Part shown: positions 1 through 6,873 of the stretch, in pieces
Layout of the letters: each line of letters begins with the position of its first letter
How positions within the stretch are numbered: position 1 is the first letter of the stretch
NCBI GenBank assembly: GCA_036244995.1
Contig: BTTF01000083.1
Coordinates: 1-9,025, forward strand
Origin: BMS3Bbin07 sp036244995
Lineage (GTDB): Bacteria > Nitrospirota > Thermodesulfovibrionia > Thermodesulfovibrionales > JdFR-85
Length of the DNA: 9,025 bases
Reading direction: 5' to 3'
Notes under the pieces: generated by a model
Told to the model about the DNA's origin: nothing
Seen by the model: only the letters and a program-made list of their open reading frames with translations
Database searches by the model: none
Translations under genes and position numbers: made by a program

Positions 1-10
1 TCTCAAGCAT
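1..10 (-). CDS. Start of a further gene downstream of the thiamine gene (5' fragment only)
   Basis: Only the first three codons (Met-Leu-Glu) lie in the window, so no product can be named. An ATG reads leftwards from position 10 and is preceded on the minus strand by GAGGGG six bases upstream, a good ribosome site. It begins 17 bases after the stop of the thiamine-family gene, so it is probably the next gene of the same leftward operon. The call rests on the ribosome site and spacing alone. Confidence 0.45.
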
Positions 11-27
11 AATTTACCCCTCACTTT

Positions 28-729
28 TCAGGGCAGTGAGCAGGAGGATGAGTCCTTCCTCAAAACCCCTTCAACCGATGTGATAAATTTTGAGGTTTCT
101 TCCTCTATATTACCGGATGACAGGATGGCAGAGATGAGCGCCACTCCCCGCGCCCCTGATTTAAGTACATCCGATACCTTCTCAATCTTTATTCCCCCAA
201 GTCCAAAAACAGGGATTGAGACCTTTTCGGCCACTTCCTTCAGCTTTTCAATACCCACGGGTGGACCATATTTTTTCTTTGAAGGTGTATCGTATACAGG
301 ACCGAATGTTATAAAGTCGGCACCTTCCCTTTCGGCCTCAATGGCCTGCTCAAGGGTGTGCGCGGATACGCCGATGATTATTTTCCCTCCTGTGACCTTG
401 TGCACTGCCCGTGGGGGGATACTCGTCCCGGCAAGATGGACACCATCTGCCTCAACCGATAGTGCTACATCCAGCCTGTCATTGACAAAGAACCTTGCCC
501 CGTAACTGGAGGTGATCTCCCTCAGTCTGCAAGCCGTCGCATACAGTTGTTTCACGGACAGGTCCTTTTCCCTTAACTGTAATGCCTGTAAGCCCCCCTT
601 AAGTGCATCCTCGATCCCTTCATAAAAAGGCGCCTTCATCTGCCTTCTGTCTGTTATAAGGTATAGACTGAAATCAACCTTTATTGTTCTAAACAAGGGT
701 TTCAATCCACAGAAAGAAAATGTTTTCAA
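28..729 (-). CDS. thiE: Thiamine phosphate synthase / TenI-family protein
   Basis: ThiE joins HMP pyrophosphate to thiazole phosphate to give thiamine phosphate in the cytoplasm; its paralogue TenI is a thiazole tautomerase on the same TIM-barrel fold. Family marks seen, numbered from the TTG at 729: LYLITD 22-27, QLREKDL 51-57, FVND 81-84, GVHLAG 96-101, GVSAHT 120-125, FGPVYDT 142-148, GLGGI 176-180 and the final phosphate-loop stretch GVALISAIL 195-203. The barrel is complete and of normal length. Oddity: the second metal-binding aspartate of ThiE (GQED in Bacillus subtilis) is replaced, with Ser103 at that place, as in TenI-type proteins, so a TenI role is possible. The start is uncertain. 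TTG at 729 has GGGAG 12 bases upstream but overlaps the upstream gene by 41 bases. A TTG at 696 would cut the overlap to 8 bases and begin closer to the usual family start. Family confident, exact activity less so. Confidence 0.85.
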   Translation of the reverse strand: MKTFSFCGLKPLFRTIKVDFSLYLITDRRQMKAPFYEGIEDALKGGLQALQLREKDLSVKQLYATACRLREITSSYGARFFVNDRLDVALSVEADGVHLAGTSIPPRAVHKVTGGKIIIGVSAHTLEQAIEAEREGADFITFGPVYDTPSKKKYGPPVGIEKLKEVAEKVSIPVFGLGGIKIEKVSDVLKSGARGVALISAILSSGNIEEETSKFITSVEGVLRKDSSSCSLP

Positions 730-1258
730 GAATGAAGGTCACTCCCGTCAGTACCCAGAGAACCCTCGCTATGTTTTTTTGTTTTATCTTAAGTCCATGC
801 AATACGACCGATATAAATATGAACCATCCCGCGGATAGCCACTTCAGGTTCCACGGTGAGACCCAGAGTATAAGTAATGATATAAATACTCCCAGTCCGA
901 TAAAGGGTCCCCAGAGATAAAGTGGGCTGTTTTTGTCCGTCAGCCTTCCCGCCCTGAGAGCCCCTATCATGTAGACCTGCCACCAGCCCCCCATAAACAT
1001 AAACATCACTCCATAGCGGTCAAGGCGGGCAAGAGTTGTTGCCCTGAGAGGGAAGGCCCTGGTTTCAATTGCCCATATCGTAAAGAAAAAGATAGCAGGG
1101 ACAAGGGCCATGAAAAGAAATCCGCAGAAATCAAGAACATAGGAGCCAAGAGGCGCATCATGTCTGTCTCTCTCATTTCGTGCACTTATAAAAAACTCCA
1201 TCCCCAGGAACACCGGCACTATAAGGTATGCCAGCTCCTGATACCTGTAAGCTTCCAT
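689..1258 (-). CDS. Six-helix integral membrane protein of unknown function
   Basis: I do not recognise this protein. From the ATG at 1258 it is 189 residues long with about six hydrophobic segments (roughly 10-26, 41-63, 84-102, 115-133, 139-156 and 166-186). Short charged loops separate them, including a charged stretch at 27-34 (RNERDRHD). No catalytic motif is visible. An ORF extends to an ATG at 1318, but the 1258 start is preferred: it has a near-perfect GGTGGAGG site nine bases upstream, and the extra 20 codons would run into an imperfect palindromic repeat (1298-1341). The 3' end overlaps the thiamine gene, so the two are probably co-transcribed. A transport role for a thiamine precursor is conceivable from context only; the sequence does not show it. 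A weak minus-strand -10-like TATACT lies at 1288-1293. Confidence 0.75.
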   Translation of the reverse strand: MEAYRYQELAYLIVPVFLGMEFFISARNERDRHDAPLGSYVLDFCGFLFMALVPAIFFFTIWAIETRAFPLRATTLARLDRYGVMFMFMGGWWQVYMIGALRAGRLTDKNSPLYLWGPFIGLGVFISLLILWVSPWNLKWLSAGWFIFISVVLHGLKIKQKNIARVLWVLTGVTFILENIFFLWIETLV

Positions 1259-1297
1259 TATTGTGTTCCTCCACCCTTTTTTGATATAGTATAAATA

Positions 1298-1341
1298 ACG
1301 GTTTCGTAAAAAAGCCATTTTCAGACTTTTTACGATACCGT
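1298..1341. repeat. Imperfect palindromic repeat, about 16-base arms
   Basis: The left arm 1298-1314 and right arm 1326-1341 pair as ACGGT / ACCGT outside and TCGTAAAAA(A)G / CTTTTTACGA inside, with one mismatch and one bulged A. They enclose an 11-base loop (1315-1325). It lies 40 bases upstream of the ribosome site and start of the leftward membrane gene. Elements with a core like CGTAAAAAGTC are, from memory, dispersed in deltaproteobacterial and related genomes, but I could not verify membership. It could act as a transcribed hairpin or simply be a REP-like mobile repeat. Confidence 0.7.
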
Positions 1342-1371
1342 CATATATTTATTACCTCTTTAAAATATTAT

Positions 1372-1400
1372 ATTAACATGTCAACTGCCAACATGTTAAT
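1372..1400. repeat. Perfect 9-base inverted repeat
   Basis: ATTAACATG at 1372-1380 is matched by CATGTTAAT at 1392-1400 across an 11-base spacer. The centre-to-centre distance of the half-sites is 20 bases, about two helical turns, which would suit a dimeric DNA-binding regulator. No run of T follows, so a terminator reading is weak. It may also be a chance pairing in AT-rich DNA. Confidence 0.45.
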
Positions 1401-1463
1401 TTTACCCGCGTTCCCTTTCGTTTTCGGACATTCGTTCATGTACAGGAAATTATAAATTCTTTT

Positions 1464-1525
1464 GACAGGATTGACAGGATTTTTTTATTTTAGTTACATA
1501 TCATGTTCATCCTGTATATCCTGTC
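1464..1525. repeat. Palindromic repeat built from tandem 9-base units
   Basis: The left arm 1464-1480 (GACAGGATTGACAGGAT) contains two GACAGGAT(T) units. The right arm 1509-1525 (ATCCTGTATATCCTGTC) is its reverse complement at 15 of 17 positions, across a 28-base AT-rich loop. Each arm thus has its own 9-base period. Repeats of this kind (runs of ACAGGAT with an inverted copy) are, from memory, common as dispersed intergenic elements in several bacterial phyla. It ends about 20 bases upstream of the candidate promoter of the export gene. Confidence 0.75.
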
Positions 1526-1545
1526 TGATTTTTAGTGTTTGTTCA

Positions 1546-1575
1546 TTGACTTTTTAAATATAATTTAAGTAGAAT
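1546..1575 (+). promoter_or_regulatory. Candidate sigma-70 promoter for the polysaccharide locus
   Basis: TTGACT at 1546-1551 and TAGAAT at 1570-1575 are separated by 18 bases. Transcription would start near 1582, only about seven bases before the ATG at 1589, giving an almost leaderless message. That fits the lack of a ribosome site before this start. A perfect TATAAT at 1559-1564 is an alternative -10 with no clear -35, and would give a leader of about 18 bases. Confidence 0.45.
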
Positions 1576-1588
1576 ATTAGATAACCTT

Positions 1589-3760
1589 ATGAAAAATAAA
1601 AATATTTTCATAACCATAACAACCTTGTTGTACATCGTTATGTGTGCAGGTTCCCTATTTGCCCAGGAGTTTCAAACCATACCAATATCCCCTGTACCCC
1701 AGTCATCACAACAGTCATCGGCGATTGAAAAAAAACAACCTTCCCGGCAGTCCCTGCAGTCGTCCGAACAGGGGGGGCAGGGCTTGAAGACCGAACTGCT
1801 TCCTGTGGAAGAACCTTCAGCAGGGCCTTCGGAGTTTGAGGATTATATTGCGGGAAAGGTTTCCCTTACGGTTTCAACCAATCTCAAGCAGTTTGGTTAT
1901 GAGCTTTTCAACAGACCCCCTTCAACATTTGCTCCTGTCGGGAACGTGCCTGTCGGGCCTGGTTATGTTATCGGCCCCGGTGATGAGATAAAGCTATCTA
2001 TCTGGGGAAGGGTGGAAGGACAGTGGGATGTTGTGGTAGACAGAGACGGGAATATAAGCATTCCCAGGATTGGAACTCTTGGCGTTTCGGGTTTAAAATT
2101 CAGTGAATTAAGAAGGCTTCTACATAAGCAGTTTTCCAAATATTATACAGGATTTGAGATGAATGTGAGCATGGGTTCACTGAGAACCATTAGAGTCTAT
2201 GTGGTTGGTAATGCCCGGCGTCCGGGCTCATATACACTATCTTCGCTTTCCACTCTCATAAATGCACTGTTTGAGGCAGGCGGACCCAGCAAGACGGGGA
2301 CAATGAGGGCTATACAGGTAAAGCGGAACGGCAAGACCGTAGTCCGTTTCGACATGTATGATTTCCTGTTGAAAGGCGACAAAACAGGGGATATAAGGTT
2401 AATGCCGGAGGATGTGATATTTATACAGCCGGTCGGACCCCTTGTTGCCATTGCAGGCAGTGTGAATAATCCCGCTATATACGAGCTGAAAGGTAAGACC
2501 ACGATATCTCAGTTGATAGAGATGGCGGGAGGATTAAATGACGTTGCCTTTAAAGGCAGGGTACAAATAGAGCGGATTATCGATAACAGCCGGCAGATAG
2601 TGTTTGAATCCGACCTTCAGAAGATACGTGATAAAGATATTGCAGTGCAGGCAGGGGATGTGGTAAAGATATTTCAGGTTGTTAAAGACGAGAGAATAGT
2701 GAGGCTTGCCGGCGCAGTACAGAGAGAAGGCGAGTATGGGTTCAGCCCAGCCATGACCGTCAGGGATTTAATCTCAATGTCTGGAGGGCTTAAATATTAT
2801 GCATATGACAAGGAAGCCGAGCTGACAAGGATACATATTACCAGTGAAGGACCAATTACCGAGAAGATCATGGTCAACCTGAAGAAGGCATTGGCAGGGG
2901 ATCCCGACAGCAATATCCATTTGCAGGCGAACGACTATCTGTTTGTTCGTGCCATACCTGAGTGGAAGCTTTACCAGACAGTGGTGATCAGGGGTGAGGT
3001 CAGATTTCCGGGCACATATACCATCAAAAGAGGCGAGAGACTTTCATCCCTTATAGAGAGGGCTGGAGGGTTTACCGACAAGGCATTTCTGAAGGGAGCG
3101 GTATTTACAAGAAAGCGGGTCGAGGCATTGCAACAGAAACAGATTGAGGAGATGATAGACAGGCTTGAAAGAGAACTTATGAGTACGGGGACGGCACGGG
3201 TAGCTGCAGCCGCTTCTTCGAAAGAGGCGAGGTTGATGCAAATGGAGACAGCGCAGAAGAGACAATTTATTGCAAAGCTCAGAACAGTAAGGGCAAAGGG
3301 GAGGGTGGCAATCCGGATGGAGTTGCCGGATAAACTCAGAGGAACAATCTATGATATAGAGCTTGAAGACAGCGATTCAATATACATACCCACTGATCCA
3401 CAGACTGTGCAGGTAATAGGTTCTGTATATAATCAGACTGCTTTTATTTATGAAAAGGGAAGGAATTCCAAATTTTATATATCCCTTGCAGGTGGTTATA
3501 CGGAGAATGCCGATAGTGGTAATGTATATATACTCAAGGCCAATGGCTCTGCAGTGAAGTCGAGCAGAGGGTTTACGGGTCTTTCATGGAACAGCGAATA
3601 CTCAAGATGGGATGTTGGGGCAGGACAGGTGGACTCCGGAGACACAATAGTTGTACCTGAGAGGCTTGAAAGAATAGCGTGGATGCGCAATATTAAGGAT
3701 ATTACCCAGATTCTATACCAGATTGCTGTAACCTCCGGAGTACTGCTTGCAACATTTTAA
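1589..3760 (+). CDS. Polysaccharide export outer-membrane protein (Wza/OtnA type, multiple SLBB domains)
   Basis: It forms the periplasmic and outer-membrane channel through which the finished polysaccharide leaves the cell. The 723-residue product starts with a signal peptide (hydrophobic core about 6-22, likely cleavage after LFA at 25). A Gln/Ser-rich linker (27-85) follows. The Poly_export domain begins at GYVIGPGDEI (125-134) and runs to about 195 (DRDGNISIPRIG 151-162). SLBB-type domains follow at about 200-280, 283-364, 368-455, 462-510 and 606-690. The C-terminal hydrophobic helix (702-722) resembles the outer-membrane helix of Wza. It is much longer than E. coli Wza (about 380 residues). 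There is no lipobox: Cys19 lies inside the hydrophobic core. A charged, helix-rich insert (about 511-575) splits the fourth SLBB region. No Shine-Dalgarno sequence precedes the ATG, but the signal peptide supports this start. The next gene begins 46 bases downstream. Confidence 0.93.
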   Translation: MKNKNIFITITTLLYIVMCAGSLFAQEFQTIPISPVPQSSQQSSAIEKKQPSRQSLQSSEQGGQGLKTELLPVEEPSAGPSEFEDYIAGKVSLTVSTNLKQFGYELFNRPPSTFAPVGNVPVGPGYVIGPGDEIKLSIWGRVEGQWDVVVDRDGNISIPRIGTLGVSGLKFSELRRLLHKQFSKYYTGFEMNVSMGSLRTIRVYVVGNARRPGSYTLSSLSTLINALFEAGGPSKTGTMRAIQVKRNGKTVVRFDMYDFLLKGDKTGDIRLMPEDVIFIQPVGPLVAIAGSVNNPAIYELKGKTTISQLIEMAGGLNDVAFKGRVQIERIIDNSRQIVFESDLQKIRDKDIAVQAGDVVKIFQVVKDERIVRLAGAVQREGEYGFSPAMTVRDLISMSGGLKYYAYDKEAELTRIHITSEGPITEKIMVNLKKALAGDPDSNIHLQANDYLFVRAIPEWKLYQTVVIRGEVRFPGTYTIKRGERLSSLIERAGGFTDKAFLKGAVFTRKRVEALQQKQIEEMIDRLERELMSTGTARVAAAASSKEARLMQMETAQKRQFIAKLRTVRAKGRVAIRMELPDKLRGTIYDIELEDSDSIYIPTDPQTVQVIGSVYNQTAFIYEKGRNSKFYISLAGGYTENADSGNVYILKANGSAVKSSRGFTGLSWNSEYSRWDVGAGQVDSGDTIVVPERLERIAWMRNIKDITQILYQIAVTSGVLLATF

Positions 3761-3806
3761 GTGCCTGCCGGTATTTTCCCGGACTTTATATTTGGAGGCT
3801 TGAAAA

Positions 3807-4772
3807 ATGAGACATTATGATTCGGTTAAACGTATTCTTGTTACCGGTGGTGCCGGTTTCCTTGGATCACATCTTTGCGAAAGACTCCTGAACGAGGGTC
3901 ATGAAGTAGTCTGTGTGGACAACTTCTATACCGGACGTAAGGGAAATGTTGCTCATCTTATGAGCAACCCTTATTTTGAGACATTGCGTCATGATATCTG
4001 TTTTCCCCTCTACATCGAGGTGGATCAAATTTACAACCTTGCCTGTCCTGCATCGCCGATACACTATCAGTTTGATCCTGTTCAGACAACAAAAACATCA
4101 GTGATCGGAGCCATTAATATGCTTGGGCTTGCAAAGAGGCTCAAGATAAAGATACTCCAGGCCTCAACCAGTGAGGTATACGGGGACCCTGAAATACACC
4201 CACAGCCCGAGACATATTGGGGAAATGTAAACCCCATCGGTTTCAGGGCTTGTTACGATGAGGGAAAGCGATGTGCTGAAACACTCTTTTTTGACTACCA
4301 CCGCCAGCATAATCTCAGAATAAAAGTAGCGAGAATCTTTAATACCAGCGGGCCGAGGATGCATCCTGATGATGGCCGTGTTGTAAGTAATTTTATAATG
4401 CAGGCTTTAAGAGGTGAAGACCTGACGGTTTATGGTGACGGAAGTCAGACGAGGAGCTTCTGCTATGTTGATGACCTCATAGAGGGACTGATGAAACTCA
4501 TGAACACCCCTGATGATTTTACCGGACCTGTGAACCTGGGCAATCCTTCAGAGTTTTCCATGCTTGAAATTGCAGAAAAGATAATTAAACTGACCGGAGC
4601 AAAATCAAGAATCTGCTTTAAAGCATTGCCTGCCGATGACCCTAAACAGAGGCAACCTGATATAAGTCTGGCAAAAGAGAAGTTGAAATGGGAACCCACT
4701 ATCCAGATGGAAGAAGGGTTAAAGAAGACCATTAAATATTTTGCGAATCTCATAAAAGGAGACACAGAGTGA
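3807..4772 (+). CDS. uxs: UDP-glucuronate decarboxylase (UDP-xylose synthase)
   Basis: This NAD-dependent cytoplasmic extended SDR enzyme oxidises, decarboxylates and re-reduces UDP-glucuronate to UDP-xylose. The 321-residue product matches UXS closely. It has GGAGFLG at 14-20 and the acidic residue Asp38 for NAD, and the diagnostic EVDQIYNLACPASPIHY (71-87). STSEVYGDP follows at 120-128, then ETYWGNVNPIG (135-145), YDEGKR with catalytic Tyr150 and Lys154, DDGRVVSNF (188-196), and QTRSF (214-218) with the substrate-binding arginine. Plain UXS, not the ArnA formyltransferase fusion, fits the length. Tyr in the usual IFNTYGPRM is Ser181 here. The ATG is preceded by GGAGG eight bases upstream. 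The gene ends in a GTGA overlap with the epimerase gene. Its substrate needs a UDP-glucose dehydrogenase, which is not in this window. Confidence 0.95.
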   Translation: MRHYDSVKRILVTGGAGFLGSHLCERLLNEGHEVVCVDNFYTGRKGNVAHLMSNPYFETLRHDICFPLYIEVDQIYNLACPASPIHYQFDPVQTTKTSVIGAINMLGLAKRLKIKILQASTSEVYGDPEIHPQPETYWGNVNPIGFRACYDEGKRCAETLFFDYHRQHNLRIKVARIFNTSGPRMHPDDGRVVSNFIMQALRGEDLTVYGDGSQTRSFCYVDDLIEGLMKLMNTPDDFTGPVNLGNPSEFSMLEIAEKIIKLTGAKSRICFKALPADDPKQRQPDISLAKEKLKWEPTIQMEEGLKKTIKYFANLIKGDTE

Positions 4773-5779
4773 TACTTATAGCGGGTGGTGCCGGGTATAT
4801 CGGGTCTCATATCAACAAGCTCCTGAATGAGAGGGGTTACAAGACCGTGGTATTTGATAGTTTGGTCTATGGCCACAGGGACTTTTGCAAGTGGGGAGAG
4901 TTTGTCCTGGGAGACCTGTCTGATATCGAGCAGATCAGGCTGGCCTTTAAGGAATATCCGGTCAGGGCTGTTATGTATTTTGCAGCATTTGCATATGTTG
5001 GAGAATCGGTAGAAGATCCGCAGAAATATTACATAAATAATGTTGCCAATACTTTGAATATTTTAAAGGTGATGAAGGAGTTTAATGTAGACAGCTTTAT
5101 TTTTTCATCAACCTGTGCAACCTACGGCAATCCTGTAGAGGTGCCCATAACCGAAGACCACCCCCAAAACCCCATAAATCCGTATGGACAGAGTAAACTG
5201 ATGGTGGAAAAGATACTGTCTGATTACAGCGCTGCCTATGGATTAAAAAACGTTGCACTGAGATACTTTAATGCCGCCGGAGCTGATCCTGCGCAGGAGA
5301 TTGGCGAATGGCATGACCCTGAAACCCATCTTATACCCTTGGTGCTGGATGCAGCTATTGGCCAAAGGGAGAACATAAAGGTATTCGGAACGGATTATGA
5401 TACGCCTGACAAGACATGTATAAGGGATTACATACATGTTACAGACCTGGCGGATGCTCATATATTGGCCCTGGAGTATCTGTTAAACGGAGGAAAGAGC
5501 GATGTTTTCAACCTCGGTAACGGTAACGGGTTTTCAGTAAAAGATGTAATAGAGACTGCAAGGGAGGTAACCGGAAGAGAGATTGTGGATATTGCTTCAC
5601 CGAGAAGGGCTGGTGACCCTGCAGTGCTTGTAGGAAGCGCACGAAAAGCCAATGAGGTTTTAGGGTGGCAACCAAAATACTCTGAATTACGAAAAATAAT
5701 AGAGACTGCATGGGATTGGCACCAAAAACTCAACAGGGAATTTCACGAAAGAAAGGATAAACAGATAAAATGTATCTGA
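4769..5779 (+). CDS. galE: UDP-glucose 4-epimerase
   Basis: GalE interconverts UDP-glucose and UDP-galactose through an NAD-bound 4-keto intermediate in the cytoplasm. At 336 residues it is close to E. coli GalE (338). Seen: Rossmann motif GGAGYIG (6-12), Asp30 at the end of the second strand, AAFAYVGES (72-80), SSTCATYG (113-120), NPYGQSK (137-143) with catalytic Tyr139 and Lys143, RYFNAAGAD (165-173) and IRDYIHVTDLA in the C-terminal substrate domain. The start is GTG, overlapping the stop of the decarboxylase gene as GTGA, with AAAGGAG five bases upstream, so the two are translationally coupled. The last bases overlap the mutase gene by 10. Its product UDP-galactose is the direct substrate of the next gene, so the pair feeds galactofuranose synthesis here rather than only galactose use. 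Confidence 0.95.
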   Translation: MILIAGGAGYIGSHINKLLNERGYKTVVFDSLVYGHRDFCKWGEFVLGDLSDIEQIRLAFKEYPVRAVMYFAAFAYVGESVEDPQKYYINNVANTLNILKVMKEFNVDSFIFSSTCATYGNPVEVPITEDHPQNPINPYGQSKLMVEKILSDYSAAYGLKNVALRYFNAAGADPAQEIGEWHDPETHLIPLVLDAAIGQRENIKVFGTDYDTPDKTCIRDYIHVTDLADAHILALEYLLNGGKSDVFNLGNGNGFSVKDVIETAREVTGREIVDIASPRRAGDPAVLVGSARKANEVLGWQPKYSELRKIIETAWDWHQKLNREFHERKDKQIKCI

Positions 5780-6873
5780 TAGTGGGCTCAGGACTGGCAG
5801 GAAGCGTACTGGCCGAGAGGATTGCCAATGTACTGAAGAAAGAGGTTCTGATAGTAGAAAGAAGAGGGCATATTGCCGGCAATATCTATGATTTTAAAGA
5901 CAGTGAAGGAATATTTATCCACAAATACGGACCTCACGCATTTCATACCAATGATAAAAAAGTCTGGGATTATCTGAGTCGGTTCACGGAGTGGTATCCA
6001 TATTTCCATAAAGTCAGGGCAATAGTTGACGGCCTTGAAATCCCTCTGCCCTTTAACCTGAATGCCCTTTATAAAGCCTTTCCACCTGGGCTGGCTTCCA
6101 AACTGGAAAATAAACTGATTGATACCTTTGGTTATAATGTAAAAATCCCGATCCTTAAATTAAAGGAATTCGATGATAAGGAGTTGCAGTTCCTGTCGAA
6201 TTATATTTATGAGAAGGTTTTTCTCGGATATACTTTAAAGCAGTGGGGCTTAACGCCGGAAAATCTTTATTCATCTGTTACTGCAAGAGTGCCTGTTTAT
6301 ATCAGCCGGGATGACAGGTATTTTCAGGATAACTATCAGGGAATACCCGAAAACGGGTATACATGCGTGATTGAAAAGATGCTGGACAATCCCAGGATAA
6401 GGGTTGAACTGAATACGGATTTCAGGGATGTTAAAGACTCTGTCAAATTTGAAAAACTTATATACACCGGCTGCATTGATGAATTTTTTGACTTCAGGTT
6501 TGGAGAGCTTTCATACAGGAGTCTGAATTTTAACTTTAAACCATATGATATGGAGTTCTTTCAGTCAGTGGCACAGATAAATTATCCTGAAAATTATGAT
6601 TATACGAGAATTACGGAATATAAACATTTCCTGAATACAAAAAGCAGGAAAACTACAGTTGCATATGAATACCCTCAGGAGTATGAAAGCGGTGGCAACG
6701 ATCCATACTATCCCATTCCAAATGATGACAATAACAATATTTACATGAAATATAGCAAAGAAGCCGAAAAGCTCCAGGATGTGGTTTTTATCGGGAGGCT
6801 GGCTGAGTACAAGTACTATAATATGGACCAGATCATTGCAAGGGCTCTTAAAACGTTTGAGGAACTCTGTTAA
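5770..6873 (+). CDS. glf: UDP-galactopyranose mutase
   Basis: Glf is an FAD enzyme that, with reduced flavin, contracts UDP-galactopyranose to UDP-galactofuranose. The 367-residue product is a typical bacterial length. It shows the FAD-binding GSGLAGS (6-12) with Glu30 of IVER (28-31), HKYGPHAFHTND (51-62), GYTLKQW (153-159), Arg173 (the active-site arginine after SVTA), GIPENGYT (191-198), Arg280 in YTRITEYKHF, YYPIP (313-317) and the C-terminal FAD contact region GRLAEYKYYNMDQ (342-354). Both arginines that contact the diphosphate in characterised mutases appear present. The ATG lies inside the 3' end of galE (10-base overlap). The only purine-rich site, AAGGA, is about 12 bases upstream, so translation probably relies on coupling. 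The glycosyltransferase ATG directly follows the stop codon. Confidence 0.95.
   Translation: MYLIVGSGLAGSVLAERIANVLKKEVLIVERRGHIAGNIYDFKDSEGIFIHKYGPHAFHTNDKKVWDYLSRFTEWYPYFHKVRAIVDGLEIPLPFNLNALYKAFPPGLASKLENKLIDTFGYNVKIPILKLKEFDDKELQFLSNYIYEKVFLGYTLKQWGLTPENLYSSVTARVPVYISRDDRYFQDNYQGIPENGYTCVIEKMLDNPRIRVELNTDFRDVKDSVKFEKLIYTGCIDEFFDFRFGELSYRSLNFNFKPYDMEFFQSVAQINYPENYDYTRITEYKHFLNTKSRKTTVAYEYPQEYESGGNDPYYPIPNDDNNNIYMKYSKEAEKLQDVVFIGRLAEYKYYNMDQIIARALKTFEELC

Larger units (their letters stand above)
1259..1588. other. Divergent intergenic region with three palindromes, no gene seen
   Basis: This 330-base stretch separates the leftward membrane-protein/thiamine operon from the rightward polysaccharide locus. 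It is AT-rich, especially at 1345-1380 and 1530-1590. It contains an imperfect palindrome near the left operon (1298-1341), a short perfect inverted repeat (1372-1400), a larger palindrome built of 9-base units (1464-1525), and promoter-like sequences before the export gene. I found no convincing ORF, tRNA or known riboswitch. A thiamine riboswitch might be expected for the left operon, but I do not see its conserved core here. Confidence 0.7.

Noticed and set aside
80..505. 141-codon plus-strand ORF opposite the thiamine gene
   Set aside because: It lies wholly antisense to a gene with clear ThiE/TenI motifs, is rich in Ser/Thr/Pro without domains, and has no ribosome site of note.
1259..1318. 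Extension of the membrane protein to the ATG at 1318
   Set aside because: The extra 20 codons run into a palindromic repeat and lack a ribosome site, while the internal ATG at 1258 has a near-perfect GGTGGAGG site.
1464..1525. Short CRISPR-like array
   Set aside because: The units are only 8-9 bases, without unique spacers of regular length, and the two halves are inverted rather than direct, so this is a palindromic repeat and not CRISPR.
3761..3806. CCGG-loop-CCGG mini hairpin between the export and UXS genes as a terminator
   Set aside because: The stem is only four pairs, no T-run follows, and the downstream gene starts 46 bases later with a good ribosome site, so read-through is more likely.
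4463..4876. 137-codon minus-strand ORF across the UXS/galE junction
   Set aside because: It spans two well-supported genes on the other strand and encodes no recognisable domain, so it is a shadow ORF.
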